Source: Chloracidobacterium sp.
GTDB taxonomy: Bacteria > Acidobacteriota > Blastocatellia > Chloracidobacteriales > Chloracidobacteriaceae
Assembly (NCBI GenBank): GCA_025057975.1
Contig: JANWUV010000014.1
Span: forward strand, 1 to 64,000
Length of the DNA stretch: 64,000 bases
Direction of reading: 5' to 3'
Made by a program: the position numbers and the translations under genes. Under the pieces are notes generated by a model, which saw only the letters and a list, made by a program, of their open reading frames with translations, had not been told where the DNA came from and ran no database searches. This document shows positions 45,773 through 55,287 of the stretch, piece after piece. Each line of letters begins with the position of its first letter. The first letter of the stretch is position 1.

Positions 45773-47569
45773 TTAGTCTTTCGGAGCGCTTTCAGCGGCT
45801 TTTTCCGCTTGGCGGATACGTTCGATGTTGCGCTTCTCCAGCGGCGTCAGCTTGTCGCCTACGTCGTTGCCGGTCGGACGATACCAAGGCTTGGCGTTGA
45901 AATGTTCGGCGAGTTCCGGGTCGGAAAACCGATACCCATGCCGCGCCAGAATTTCATTCCGCATCAGACGCAGTTCCTCGCGGGTTAGGTTGCGGAGGTC
46001 GTCGTCCGTCAAGTCGCGCAAGGAGGCTTCCGGGAAGTCGCCGGGGACATCCTCCGGGTTGGGTGACGACGCTTCCTGCGACCGACGCGGCGGCCCCGAC
46101 GGCTTGGTGTACACGCTCAGTCCCCGTTCTCGAATGCGCGCCGCCGCCGTCTTTGCATCGGCTTCGGTAGCGTAAACGCCCAGCGCCACAATGTAGAAAC
46201 CCGGCTCGAAGTTCGTCCACTCATCCGTCTTGACGACAAACGGCTCGAAGCCGGCCTTAGCGTAGTCGGCGCGTTTGGCTTCGGCGGCTTCCGGCGTCCT
46301 CGCTGAAAAGCCGATGACGTACACGCCTTCCGAACCGGGCGCAAGCGGCGGCGGGGGCGGCGGCTCGTCTCCATCGGACGGACTGGACGGTGGAGGCGTA
46401 GGGGGCGCATCCACCGGCACGGCGGGTGTCGGCGATGTGGCGACGGGCGGCGGCGGGGGCGTCGGCGTGGACTGAAAAGCCCGGCCTTGAAAGTACATCA
46501 GCAGCGCCAGAAACAGCGTCGCCCCCAACACCAGCGCCACGGCCGCCCCGGCGGCCACCCACCACCAACCCTGCGTGCGCTGGTCGGCGGCCGACGTGGA
46601 CGGCCGGTGGGACGCAGGTACCACGGTTTCAGCCGTAGCCGGCGGAGGCGGTGGGTTGAACACCGGTATGGTTGACGCGGGACTCGCCGCACGCCCATCG
46701 GTTGTGCGCTGCACCGGTTGGGTCGCCGGCTCGTTGTTCCCGTCCACAGGCCGGCGCACCACCGGTTGCGTCGGCTGCGTCAGGAGCTGCACCAACGCCT
46801 GCCGCATCGCCGTCGCCGTTGGAAAGCGACGCGCCGGGTCTTTGCACAGCGCCGTCGCCACAAAGCGATGGACGGCCGCCGGTAGTGTGGCGGGCAGCGG
46901 GACCGGGTCGCGTGTCACAATCGCGCCCATCAAGGCCGTCAAGTCCTGCTGCGGGAACGGCAACCCACCTGTCAACAACTGCTGAAACATCACGCCCGCC
47001 GCCCAGAGGTCGCCCTGCTCCGTGCGCACGCCGTCAAAAGCTTCCGGCGGCATGTAGGCCGGCGTTCCCGCGATCAGCCCCGTCCGCGACGTAGCGTGAA
47101 TGACGCGCGCGATGCCGAAGTCGGCCAAGCGCGGCGTATCGCCTTGGAGGAGGATGTTCGCCGGTTTGAGATCGCGGTGGACGATTTGGCGACCGTGGAG
47201 ATGCTCCAGTCCGGCTAAAATCCCGTCGAGCATCCTGACGGCTTCCGGCAGCGCCACGCGCCCGCCCTTCCGCGCCAGCCAATCCACCAGCGAGCCGTCC
47301 GGGGCGTATTCGCTCACGATGACCACCTGCCCGTCGTAAATGTCGGCTTCAATGATGGGCAGCACATTCGGATGGCCGCTGGCCTGCGCCCAGACGGCGG
47401 CTTCCTTGCGGATGGCGTCGAGGTCGGCGTCGTCGGCCAGCGGGATTTTGAGCGCGACACGGGTGACGGCCAGTTTGGTTCGCCGTTCGGCCAACCAGAC
47501 CTGCCCAAACGCGCCCCGCCCTAGCAGTCGAACAAGCGTGTAGGGTCCGAGAGCACCGCCGGGCTGCAT
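45773..47569 (-). CDS. Transmembrane Ser/Thr protein kinase with extracytoplasmic SPOR and YARHG domains
   Basis: 598 residues. PASTA-less Hanks-type kinase domain 8-280: GRGAFGQV, Lys41 (VALKIPL), HRD at 131-133 (HRDLKPANIL), DFG at 150-152, and PPE for APE. A Pro/Thr linker is followed by one TM at about 332-358 (WWVAAGAAVALVLGATLF). Outside there is another Pro-rich stretch, a SPOR-like domain about 414-492 (VYVIGFSARTPEAAEA, FYIVALGVYATEADAK) and a YARHG domain about 520-590 (LMRNEILARHGYRF, WYRPTGNDV). SPOR domains bind denuded peptidoglycan; YARHG is an extracellular domain of unknown function. The kinase probably senses the cell wall. No phosphatase is adjacent. Confidence 0.93.
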   Translation of the reverse strand: MQPGGALGPYTLVRLLGRGAFGQVWLAERRTKLAVTRVALKIPLADDADLDAIRKEAAVWAQASGHPNVLPIIEADIYDGQVVIVSEYAPDGSLVDWLARKGGRVALPEAVRMLDGILAGLEHLHGRQIVHRDLKPANILLQGDTPRLADFGIARVIHATSRTGLIAGTPAYMPPEAFDGVRTEQGDLWAAGVMFQQLLTGGLPFPQQDLTALMGAIVTRDPVPLPATLPAAVHRFVATALCKDPARRFPTATAMRQALVQLLTQPTQPVVRRPVDGNNEPATQPVQRTTDGRAASPASTIPVFNPPPPPATAETVVPASHRPSTSAADQRTQGWWWVAAGAAVALVLGATLFLALLMYFQGRAFQSTPTPPPPPVATSPTPAVPVDAPPTPPPSSPSDGDEPPPPPPLAPGSEGVYVIGFSARTPEAAEAKRADYAKAGFEPFVVKTDEWTNFEPGFYIVALGVYATEADAKTAAARIRERGLSVYTKPSGPPRRSQEASSPNPEDVPGDFPEASLRDLTDDDLRNLTREELRLMRNEILARHGYRFSDPELAEHFNAKPWYRPTGNDVGDKLTPLEKRNIERIRQAEKAAESAPKD

Positions 47570-47728
47570 GAACGCCTCCGAACATCGAAAGCTTTGTCGG
47601 GCGTCAGTGTAGCGCGTGTTTTTCGCATGCCGAAATCCACATTGAAATCAGCGCGCCAAGTGTTGAGAATGACGCCGCTTTTCCATCTTCGAGTCAAAAA
47701 CGTTCGTCATCCGAGGTTGAGCGACGTG

Positions 47729-49408
47729 ATGAAAACGCTCCATCGCTGGGCAGCGTGCTGGTGGCTGCTGTGGCTGGTCGTCCAAGTCGGCGCACAGTCG
47801 GCGGGAAACGCCGGGACGGCCTCGCCGGTGGTCCCCGCCGAACTACGGGCGACGGCGGCTCGTATTCAGCCAGCCGCGCTGCACGCCCACACCGCCCTGC
47901 TTTCCGATCCCTTGTTTGAAGGCCGCGCGCCCGGTACGCGCGGCGGCATGCTGGCCGCCAAATACATCGCCGCGCAGTTTCAAGCTTATGGTTTGGAGCC
48001 TGTCAACGGCTCGTACTTCCAAAACGTCCCCATCATCAATCTGCGCGCCGAACCGACAACGATGACGTTTCGCGCCGCCGACGGCGGGCAGGTCGAGCTG
48101 GCGTACGGGACGGAGTTCACCGCCCAGTCGGGCGAGTGCGTCCCGGAAGTCAAGCTGGACGCCGTGCCGGTGGTGTTTGCGGGCTACGGCATCGTCGCGC
48201 CGGAATACGACTGGAACGACTACAAGGGCGTGGACGTGCGCGGCAAAATCGTCATGCTGCTCGTCAACGATCCGGGCCTGCGCAACCCAAACATCTTTCA
48301 GGGACGGACGCTGACCTACTACGGGCGGTGGACGTACAAGTACGAGGAAGCCGCCCGGCAGGGCGCGCGCGGCGTGTTGCTCATGCACACGACCGAAAGC
48401 GCCACCTACCCGTGGCAGGTCGTGCAAAGCTCGAACACGGGCGTTCGGTCGGAGCTGGTCCGCGACGCTAATTCGCCGCCGGTCGTGGCGCTCAAATCGT
48501 GGATTACCGACGACGCGGCGGTGCGCATCGCCAAGCTGGCCGGCAAAAACTTGGCGACGCTCATTGAGCAGGCGGAGCGGCGCGATTTTCGTCCCGTGCC
48601 GCTGGATGTCACGCTGTCGCTCCATCTGAAAAGCGAAATTTCGCGCTTGGAATCCCCGAACGTGGTCGGGCTGCTGCCGGGGCGCGATGAAAAGCTGCGC
48701 GCGGAATGCGTGGTGGTGACGGCGCACTACGACCACTTCGGCGTCAAGGACGATCCGGCGACCGGGAAGCGGCTGGTCTATCACGGTGCGCTGGACAACG
48801 CCTCCGGCACGGCGGCGCTGCTGGCGATGGCGGAAGCCATGGCGAAATCGGCATGGCGGCCGCGCCGGTCGGTGCTGTTTTTGTCGGTGACGGCCGAAGA
48901 GCAGGGGCTGCTTGGCGCGCAGTACTACTGCGAACGGCCGCTGATTCCCCTCGAAAAGACCGTCGCCAACATCAACCTCGACGAAGTGAACGTCTTCGGC
49001 CGGACGCGCGATTTCGTGCCGCTCGGCGCGGAACGCTCGACGCTCGGCAAAACGATTGACGCGCTGGCCAAGTTGGAAGGTCTGGTGATGAAGCCTGACC
49101 TATTCCCACAAAACGGGTCGTTTTTCCGCTCCGATCACTTTTGTTTCGCCAAGGTCGGCGTGCCCTGCCTGTCGCTCAACTTCGGCGTTGACGTGGAAGG
49201 CAAGCCTGATGGCTGGGGCAAGGAGCGATTTGAAACCTATGTGCGGCGCGACTACCACCAGCCGACGGATGTCATTCAGGACGACTGGGATTTTCGCGGC
49301 GCGGCGCAGCATGCGCAGTTTGCGTTGCTGATTGTCGGCGTCGTCGCCGAAGACCCGACGCCGCCCGAGTGGTTGCCCGGCGAGGCGTTCCAACGTCGAA
49401 AAACGTAG
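47729..49408 (+). CDS. Exported M28 family zinc peptidase with PA domain
   Basis: 559 residues from ATG 47729 (MKTLHRWAACW), where a signal peptide begins; an earlier frame start at 47594 would bury it. A PA-type insertion (VVFAGYGIVAPEYDWNDYKG) precedes the co-catalytic zinc site: TAHYDHFG, LDNASGTAA and TAEEQGLLGAQYY, with a later Asp (NINLDEVNVF) and His (VRRDYHQPTD). Such enzymes release N-terminal or C-terminal amino acids in the periplasm. It is divergent from the kinase gene. Confidence 0.93.
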   Translation: MKTLHRWAACWWLLWLVVQVGAQSAGNAGTASPVVPAELRATAARIQPAALHAHTALLSDPLFEGRAPGTRGGMLAAKYIAAQFQAYGLEPVNGSYFQNVPIINLRAEPTTMTFRAADGGQVELAYGTEFTAQSGECVPEVKLDAVPVVFAGYGIVAPEYDWNDYKGVDVRGKIVMLLVNDPGLRNPNIFQGRTLTYYGRWTYKYEEAARQGARGVLLMHTTESATYPWQVVQSSNTGVRSELVRDANSPPVVALKSWITDDAAVRIAKLAGKNLATLIEQAERRDFRPVPLDVTLSLHLKSEISRLESPNVVGLLPGRDEKLRAECVVVTAHYDHFGVKDDPATGKRLVYHGALDNASGTAALLAMAEAMAKSAWRPRRSVLFLSVTAEEQGLLGAQYYCERPLIPLEKTVANINLDEVNVFGRTRDFVPLGAERSTLGKTIDALAKLEGLVMKPDLFPQNGSFFRSDHFCFAKVGVPCLSLNFGVDVEGKPDGWGKERFETYVRRDYHQPTDVIQDDWDFRGAAQHAQFALLIVGVVAEDPTPPEWLPGEAFQRRKT

Positions 49409-49435
49409 AAGACAAAACCGAAGCGAGTAATCCTT

Positions 49436-51736
49436 ATGACGACCACGCGAGTTGAAGCGCCGGAGGCGACGCATTTTCACCCTTTCGTCGCCAACGACGA
49501 GGTCATGCCGGAGTTTACGCTGCGCAGCGTACTGGTCGGCGTCATTTTGGGCATTATCTTCGGCGCTTCGTCGGTGTACTTGGCGCTCAAGGTCGGGCTA
49601 ACCGTCTCGGCCTCAATCCCGATTGCGGTGCTTTCGATTACGATTTTCCGGGCGCTCGGCCGAAGCTCCATTCTCGAAAACAACATGACGCAAACCGTCG
49701 GCTCGGCGGGCGAGTCGGTTGCGGCCGGCGTGGTGTTCACCGTCCCAGCGCTGCTTTTGATGGGGTATTCGCTGGAACTTTCCCGGACGACGCTCATTGC
49801 TCTGGCCGGCGGGTGGCTGGGCGTCCTGCTGATGATTCCGCTGCGGCGGGCGCTCATCGTCAAGGAACACGGGAGACTCACCTACCCGGAAGGCACGGCC
49901 TGCGCCGAAGTGCTTATTGTCGGCGAAAAGGGCGGCAGTCAGGCCAAGCTGGTTTTCGGCGGGTTCGGACTGGCGCTGCTCTACAAGTTTTTGATGTCGG
50001 GGCTGCACCTGTGGAAAGAGTATCCCGCGAAGGCGCTGGGCAAGGTGTTGCCGGGCGCGACGGTCAGCGCCGAGGTTACGCCGGAGTTGATGGGCGTCGG
50101 CTACATCATCGGCCCGCGCGTCGCCGGCATTATGCTTGCGGGCGGGGCGCTGTCGTACCTTGTCGTCATTCCGACGATTGTGTTTTTCGGGTCCGGCCTC
50201 GCCGAACCCCTTTTTCCGGCGACCAAGTTGATCCGCGACATGTCGCCCGATGCGATTCGCTCCAGTTTCGTGCTCTACATTGGCGCCGGCGCCGTGGCGA
50301 CGGGCGGCGTCATCAGTTTGGCGCGCTCCCTGCCGATGATTCTGTCCGCCTTTCGGGCCGGCGTCGGCGGCCTCAGAGAAGCGGGCGGCGCGGCCGTCAC
50401 GCGGACGGAAAACGACTTGCCGATGAGCTTCGTCCTGAATGGCGCCGGATTGCTCTGGGTCATCCTGAGCGCCGTTGTTTACTTCACGGCGGCGGAGCTT
50501 GGCTTTAGCGTCCTCGCCGCCGGGATGATCATCGCCTTCGGCTTCTTCTTCGTGACGGTGTCGTCGCGGATCACCGGCGAAATCGGCTCTTCCTCAAATC
50601 CGATTTCCGGGATGACGGTGGCGACGATTTTGCTCACCTGCCTGATTTTTCTGGTCATCGGCAAGGTCGGCATCGAAGCCCGCGTGGTAGCGCTGTCGGT
50701 CGGCGCGGTAGTGTGCATCGCCGCTGCGATTGGCGGCGCGACTTCACAGGACTTGAAAACTGGGTTTCTCGTTGGGGCGACGCCGCGCCGACAACAAATC
50801 GGCCTCCTCATCGGCGTCACGACTTCGGCGCTAGCCGTCGGCCCGGTGTTATGGTTCCTCAACGACACCAACACGATTTACTTTCCCAAGGACGCGCCGG
50901 GCTACACAGCTCAGAAAACCGAAGATGAAACCGTCATGCTGGCTGGGAAGACGTACCAGGTTCATAGCGTGACGGAGCCGGTCGCAGGACTGCTGCCCGG
51001 ACGCTACTTGGTAAACGACGCCGGGCAGGTGCGCTTCGTGATTGACCCCGGCGTGGGCGGCGTTGAAACCAAGCAGCTTGTCGCGGCTGCCGGCCCCGTG
51101 GACGGAACGCCGACCGGCGTCATGCGCGGACTGGACGATCAAACCTACACGGTGGTCAGCGTCGGCGCGGGCGACGCCAAGACGGAGTATCTCGTGGACA
51201 CCGCCGGGCAAGCCCACTACCGCCTTGTGAAGCGCGATTTGCCCTATACCGCCCCAAAGGCCAGCCTGATGAAACTCATCATTGACGGCATTCTCACGCA
51301 AAAGCTGCCGTGGGCGCTGGTGCTGTTGGGGATGTTCATTTCCATCACGATGGAGTTGTGCGGCGTCGCGGCGCTGCCGTTCGCCGTCGGGTTGTACCTG
51401 CCGTTTTCAACTTCGGCGGCGATTTTCGTCGGCGGCTTTATTCGGTGGTTGGTCGACCGGCAAACGGGCGGTACGGTCTCGGAAGCCGAGGCCGAAGCCG
51501 GAAGCGGCGTGCTGTTCAGTTCCGGGCTGATTGCCGGCGGCTCGATTGGCGGGCTACTGCTGGCGGCGCTGACCGTGGTCGCCGGCGCGGCGCTGGCGAA
51601 GCTCAACGTAGCGGAGCACGTTCCGGCGCTCGAGCACGGGCCGTTTTCCGATGTCTGGGCGACGGCGGTGTTTCTGCTGCTCGGCGTCGGTCTTTACCGC
51701 GTAGCGCGGTGGTCCCTCGTTGGAAAGACATCATGA
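49436..51736 (+). CDS. Oligopeptide transporter, OPT family
   Basis: 766 residues with about 14-16 TM helices. N-terminal EFTLRSVLVGVILGIIFGA and the NNMTQTVGSAGESVAAGVVF and GRLTYPEGTACAEVL blocks are OPT hallmarks; ITGEIGSSSNPISGMTVAT follows. A soluble insert of about 110 residues (near 480-600) contains two related units, each with a YLVxxxGQxxx pattern (RYLVNDAGQVRFV, EYLVDTAGQAHYR). Proton-coupled uptake of peptides or metal chelates is the family role. Its stop overlaps the next start (ATGA), after a secreted peptidase gene 27 nt upstream, so peptide degradation and uptake may be one unit. Confidence 0.93.
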   Translation: MTTTRVEAPEATHFHPFVANDEVMPEFTLRSVLVGVILGIIFGASSVYLALKVGLTVSASIPIAVLSITIFRALGRSSILENNMTQTVGSAGESVAAGVVFTVPALLLMGYSLELSRTTLIALAGGWLGVLLMIPLRRALIVKEHGRLTYPEGTACAEVLIVGEKGGSQAKLVFGGFGLALLYKFLMSGLHLWKEYPAKALGKVLPGATVSAEVTPELMGVGYIIGPRVAGIMLAGGALSYLVVIPTIVFFGSGLAEPLFPATKLIRDMSPDAIRSSFVLYIGAGAVATGGVISLARSLPMILSAFRAGVGGLREAGGAAVTRTENDLPMSFVLNGAGLLWVILSAVVYFTAAELGFSVLAAGMIIAFGFFFVTVSSRITGEIGSSSNPISGMTVATILLTCLIFLVIGKVGIEARVVALSVGAVVCIAAAIGGATSQDLKTGFLVGATPRRQQIGLLIGVTTSALAVGPVLWFLNDTNTIYFPKDAPGYTAQKTEDETVMLAGKTYQVHSVTEPVAGLLPGRYLVNDAGQVRFVIDPGVGGVETKQLVAAAGPVDGTPTGVMRGLDDQTYTVVSVGAGDAKTEYLVDTAGQAHYRLVKRDLPYTAPKASLMKLIIDGILTQKLPWALVLLGMFISITMELCGVAALPFAVGLYLPFSTSAAIFVGGFIRWLVDRQTGGTVSEAEAEAGSGVLFSSGLIAGGSIGGLLLAALTVVAGAALAKLNVAEHVPALEHGPFSDVWATAVFLLLGVGLYRVARWSLVGKTS

Positions 51737-52923
51737 GCGCAACGACGTGGTTGGTTCGGCGACTGCTGGCGGCGGTCGCCTTTGGCTTCGGCCTGCTGTG
51801 GCTTGGCGTTGGTGTGTTGGCGGGCGATGTCTGGGCAGGCGGCGTCGTCACCCGCGACAATGTTCCCTTCAACTACGCCGAAGACCGCCTGCTGATCTAC
51901 TACGACCCGGCGACCAAGCGCGAAACGGTCATTTTTGAGCCGGCGATTCGCTTTCGAGGCGAAGCTTTCGCCTGGGCGATGCCGTTTCCGGGGGACATTC
52001 AGTTGGCGGCCGCCGGGCCGCAGATTTTTCTGCGCCTGAGCGAATACCTTGCGCCGACCGTTATCGAAACCAAACTCCGGTGGAAGCTGGCGTTCTGGCT
52101 CTGGGAGTGGCTCAAGCCGAAGCCAGTCGTCAAACCGAGTGAGTCGCTCAAGCCGCAGCCCGGTCAGGTAGTGGTGGCGCGGCGCGTGGTCGAGGCTGGG
52201 ATTGAAACGTTCCCGCGCGCCACGAAGGAGGAACTCATCAAGGGGCTTCAAAAGGCGGTGACGCGCGATCTCGATGAAATTCCGTTCGATCCAACTAAAC
52301 CGCCCAAGCCGGAAAAGCCACTGGTGTTGTCAAAGGCGTTTCTTGCGTGGGCTCAACCGCATCTTGATCGGAAGGCAACCTGGGTCATTGTCACGGCGCG
52401 GACGGACGCCCCTGATATTTCGCTCGGTTATGATGAGCAGGCCTCCATCCAGCCGTTCGTCGTCTCCTTCACCACCGAGCAGCCGATTGTGCCACTGCTT
52501 TGCCCGCCGCCGACGCCGGCGGCCGAGAACGTTCCGCAGTACCGCAACTTCAAAGTGTTCATTGTCGCCAATGAACGCAAAGAAGTGCGCGCCGACGGTG
52601 TTCTGTTGTTTGACCCGGCCGCCGTGCCGTTTGCGGATCGTGTCCCGGCTGCCGATTGGGCCAAGCGGGTACTTGCTCCGACACAGCCTGAATTTCAACC
52701 GGCAGGCGACACCTTTCTGACCGTTTATTTCCACACCGAGCGCAACCAGCGCGTCTTTCAGACCAACCCGGTCATTGTTCCGGCGACGACGCAAGCAACC
52801 ATTCGTCCGCCGGCAAACATTGTCGTGCAGGAACGTCCGGTCATCATTCCTGGCGAGGCATTGCTGCTGATGCTGAGCGGCGGCGTAGTCTATTGGCGGC
52901 AACGCCAACGCGAACGGCGGTGA
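51733..52923 (+). CDS. DUF2330 domain protein, exported and membrane-anchored
   Basis: 396 residues, translationally coupled to the OPT gene (ATGA at 51733-51736). Signal peptide LLAAVAFGFGLLWLGVGVLAG, then the DUF2330 core with EDRLLIYYDPATKRETVIFE and FAWAMPFPGDIQLA. Near the end a short hydrophobic segment (GEALLLMLSGGVVYW) precedes RQRQRERR, consistent with a sorting-like or simple C-terminal anchor. Function unknown; the coupling suggests a periplasmic role with the transporter. Confidence 0.85.
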   Translation: MSATTWLVRRLLAAVAFGFGLLWLGVGVLAGDVWAGGVVTRDNVPFNYAEDRLLIYYDPATKRETVIFEPAIRFRGEAFAWAMPFPGDIQLAAAGPQIFLRLSEYLAPTVIETKLRWKLAFWLWEWLKPKPVVKPSESLKPQPGQVVVARRVVEAGIETFPRATKEELIKGLQKAVTRDLDEIPFDPTKPPKPEKPLVLSKAFLAWAQPHLDRKATWVIVTARTDAPDISLGYDEQASIQPFVVSFTTEQPIVPLLCPPPTPAAENVPQYRNFKVFIVANERKEVRADGVLLFDPAAVPFADRVPAADWAKRVLAPTQPEFQPAGDTFLTVYFHTERNQRVFQTNPVIVPATTQATIRPPANIVVQERPVIIPGEALLLMLSGGVVYWRQRQRERR

Positions 52924-52954
52924 GTAGTACGAACCGCCAGTACGCCGCCACGAC

Positions 52955-53635
52955 TTACGCTTGCCCCGCCGAAGGGCAGAGATCGGCAAGGATGCACGCC
53001 TCGCAGCGCGGACGGCGTGCACGACACACCGCTCGGCCGTGAAAAATGAACCAGTGCGGCAGCATCACGTAGTGCCGGCGAGGAACAATCGCCATTAGGT
53101 CACGTTCGACTTTTTCTGGCGTCGGCGCAGTGGAAAAGCCCAATCGGGCGGCAAGGCGCGTCACATGCGTATCCACCACGATACCCGGCGCTTGACCGAA
53201 GGCGTTACCCAAGACGACGTTCGCCGTTTTGCGCGCCACACCTGGCAGCGTAAGCAGCTCTTCCATCGTACGGGGCACTTCCCCGCCGAAAGCTTCAACC
53301 AACCGCCGCCCCATCCCCTGTAACGCCTTGGCTTTGTTCCGGTAAAAGCCCGTCGAACGAATGTCCGCCTGAAGGGTCTCAAGGTCGGCCTGAGCGTAAT
53401 CCGCCGCCGTCCGGTATTTCTGGAAGAGGTCTTTCGTGACCAGATTGACCCGCTCATCCGTACACTGGGCAGACAGAATGGTGGCGACCAACAGTTCGAG
53501 CGGCGTCGTGTAGTTAAGCGAACAGCGCGCGTCGGGATACGCCCGGCGCAGTCGCCGAATAACGGTCTGCATGCGGCGGCGCTGAGCCGCCAAGTCGGTG
53601 TTGTCCACCATCGGATGAGTTGCTTTCGACTTCAT
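52955..53635 (-). CDS. nth: Endonuclease III
   Basis: 226 residues. Helix-hairpin-helix LPGVARKTANVVLGNAFG, with the catalytic Lys replaced by position in ILSAQCTDERVN (start of the family core) and the Asp in VDTHVTRLAARLGF. The C-terminal [4Fe-4S] loop is C-x6-C-x2-C-x5-C (VCRARRPRCEACILADLC). It removes oxidised pyrimidines from DNA in base excision repair. It is convergent with the DUF2330 gene. Confidence 0.95.
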   Translation of the reverse strand: MKSKATHPMVDNTDLAAQRRRMQTVIRRLRRAYPDARCSLNYTTPLELLVATILSAQCTDERVNLVTKDLFQKYRTAADYAQADLETLQADIRSTGFYRNKAKALQGMGRRLVEAFGGEVPRTMEELLTLPGVARKTANVVLGNAFGQAPGIVVDTHVTRLAARLGFSTAPTPEKVERDLMAIVPRRHYVMLPHWFIFHGRAVCRARRPRCEACILADLCPSAGQA

Positions 53636-53761
53636 AAGTGCGGATGAAGCGCGTGGGAAACGGCTTGACGTTGACAGGGGTTTGAAGCCAGCATAGCGGC
53701 ATTCAATCGCTTCTGAAACAGCCTGTTTTCAATACTCCCATCGCTCCAAGACTGACAGCGT

Positions 53762-54328
53762 ATGCCAAAGGTGCTTGTTCCTCTCGCGGAAGGCTTCGAG
53801 GAGATGGAAGCCGTGATTGTCGTGGATGTTCTGCGCCGCGCTGACATCGCCGTCGTGACGGCTGCGCTGACTGACAACCGCACCGTCACCGGCTCCCACG
53901 GCATTCCGGTCGTCGCCGATACGACGCTGGCCGCCGTGATGGAAGACCACTTTGACGCGGTGGTTCTGCCCGGCGGGTTGCCCGGCGCGACGAATCTCCG
54001 CGACGACCCACGCATCGCCGAGATCGTGCGCCGGACGGTCGAACAAGATGGGTGGGCGGCGGCAATTTGCGCCGCGCCGCTGGCGTTGGCGGCCTTTGGG
54101 GTGCTGCGTGGGAAGGCGTTCACCTCGCATCCAAGTGTGCGCGACCGGTTGGCGGACGCTGGAGGCGAGTACGATGAACGGCGAGTTGCAGTGGACGGGC
54201 GCATCGTCACTAGCCGCAGTCCCGGCACGGCGTTTGAATTCGCGCTGGCGTTGGTCGCCCGCCTTGCTGATGAAGCGACGGCGCGGCGGTTGGCGGAGGC
54301 AATGTTGGTTGCGGCTTCGGTCGTTTGA
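53762..54328 (+). CDS. DJ-1/PfpI family protein (YajL/ThiJ-like)
   Basis: 188 residues. VLVPLAEGFEEMEAV carries the conserved Glu that activates the nucleophile, FDAVVLPGGLPGATNL is a family block, and the reactive Cys is in AAAICAAPLALA. DJ-1 family members act as glyoxalases/chaperone-like stress proteins; the exact activity here is unknown. The next gene begins 29 nt later. Confidence 0.93.
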   Translation: MPKVLVPLAEGFEEMEAVIVVDVLRRADIAVVTAALTDNRTVTGSHGIPVVADTTLAAVMEDHFDAVVLPGGLPGATNLRDDPRIAEIVRRTVEQDGWAAAICAAPLALAAFGVLRGKAFTSHPSVRDRLADAGGEYDERRVAVDGRIVTSRSPGTAFEFALALVARLADEATARRLAEAMLVAASVV

Positions 54329-54357
54329 GGTCAGAACGTTCGGAGTAATTCGTTGGT

Positions 54358-55179
54358 ATGAAACCCCTGCCAAAACACTTGGTCTTTGGGACGCTGGCCA
54401 CTGGCTTGCTGGCGGTCGGCGGTTATGTCTGGCTTCAGGGCCGAACGAGCCTGCCGTCATCTTCAACGCCCGCCTTGGCGACGGATACCGTCGCCGCAAA
54501 GGAAGCGGCGGTGGATCCGCTCTTGAGCGAGTTGCTCGCGGATGACTATGCCGACGCCGAGGAACTCGAATACTACGACCGCAACGCCGTCCGGCGGGCG
54601 TTGCTGGCCGAACAGACGCGCGCGACCGGCAAACGCGCTGTCGCCGTTGCTTACTTGCTAGCAGCGCTGGATGAAGACTACGCCCGCAATCGGGATATTG
54701 TCTTGGCGGCGCTGGAAGCGCGTCTGGCTGATCCAACTGAAGACGATGACGCCATCGAGTACGCCATCTCGCTGTGTAAGCGAGGCGATCAGAGCTTACG
54801 GCGACCGCTGTTCGCAGCGGCCGCGCGGTGCGTTGGCGAGTCGGCCGAGCTGCTGGGGACATTCTACGCCGACCTGATTGCCTCTGACCTGGATGGGTTT
54901 CTGGACGTACTCAGCCGCTTCCATGCAGATGAACAACGGCGGATCGCGGACCTGATGGCTCAAAGCTTGGTCGTGACACCAGAGGAGCAAGTGTCGGACG
55001 ACCAGTTTGACGACATCTATGAGACCTTGACCCACCGTGCCGCACAGGGCAAATCTGACATTCGCGCTGCTGCCCGCCGGTGTGTTGAGGCGCTTGACCG
55101 TGAGCTAGCTGATGACGGCGCGACACCGGCGGCGCTGCTGGTGCATGGCGTACGTAAGCCTTCCCCTTTTGCCAAATAG
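54358..55179 (+). CDS. Membrane-anchored helical protein, unknown function
   Basis: 273 residues. Residues 8-26 form a single TM or uncleaved signal (LVFGTLATGLLAVGGYVWL). The rest is acidic and helical, with HEAT-like pairs (AYLLAALDEDYARNRDIVLA, LFAAAARCVGESAELLGTF). I do not recognise it. Probably co-transcribed with the DJ-1 gene. Confidence 0.7.
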   Translation: MKPLPKHLVFGTLATGLLAVGGYVWLQGRTSLPSSSTPALATDTVAAKEAAVDPLLSELLADDYADAEELEYYDRNAVRRALLAEQTRATGKRAVAVAYLLAALDEDYARNRDIVLAALEARLADPTEDDDAIEYAISLCKRGDQSLRRPLFAAAARCVGESAELLGTFYADLIASDLDGFLDVLSRFHADEQRRIADLMAQSLVVTPEEQVSDDQFDDIYETLTHRAAQGKSDIRAAARRCVEALDRELADDGATPAALLVHGVRKPSPFAK

Positions 55180-55287
55180 CGCTTGAACCACGTACAAGTC
55201 CACTACCTGCTGAACAGAGCCAATCAAGCGGGCCGAAGGGACAGCCTGCGCCTTGGCATGCGCCCGCGGCGCCTTCCAAGGCATCGG

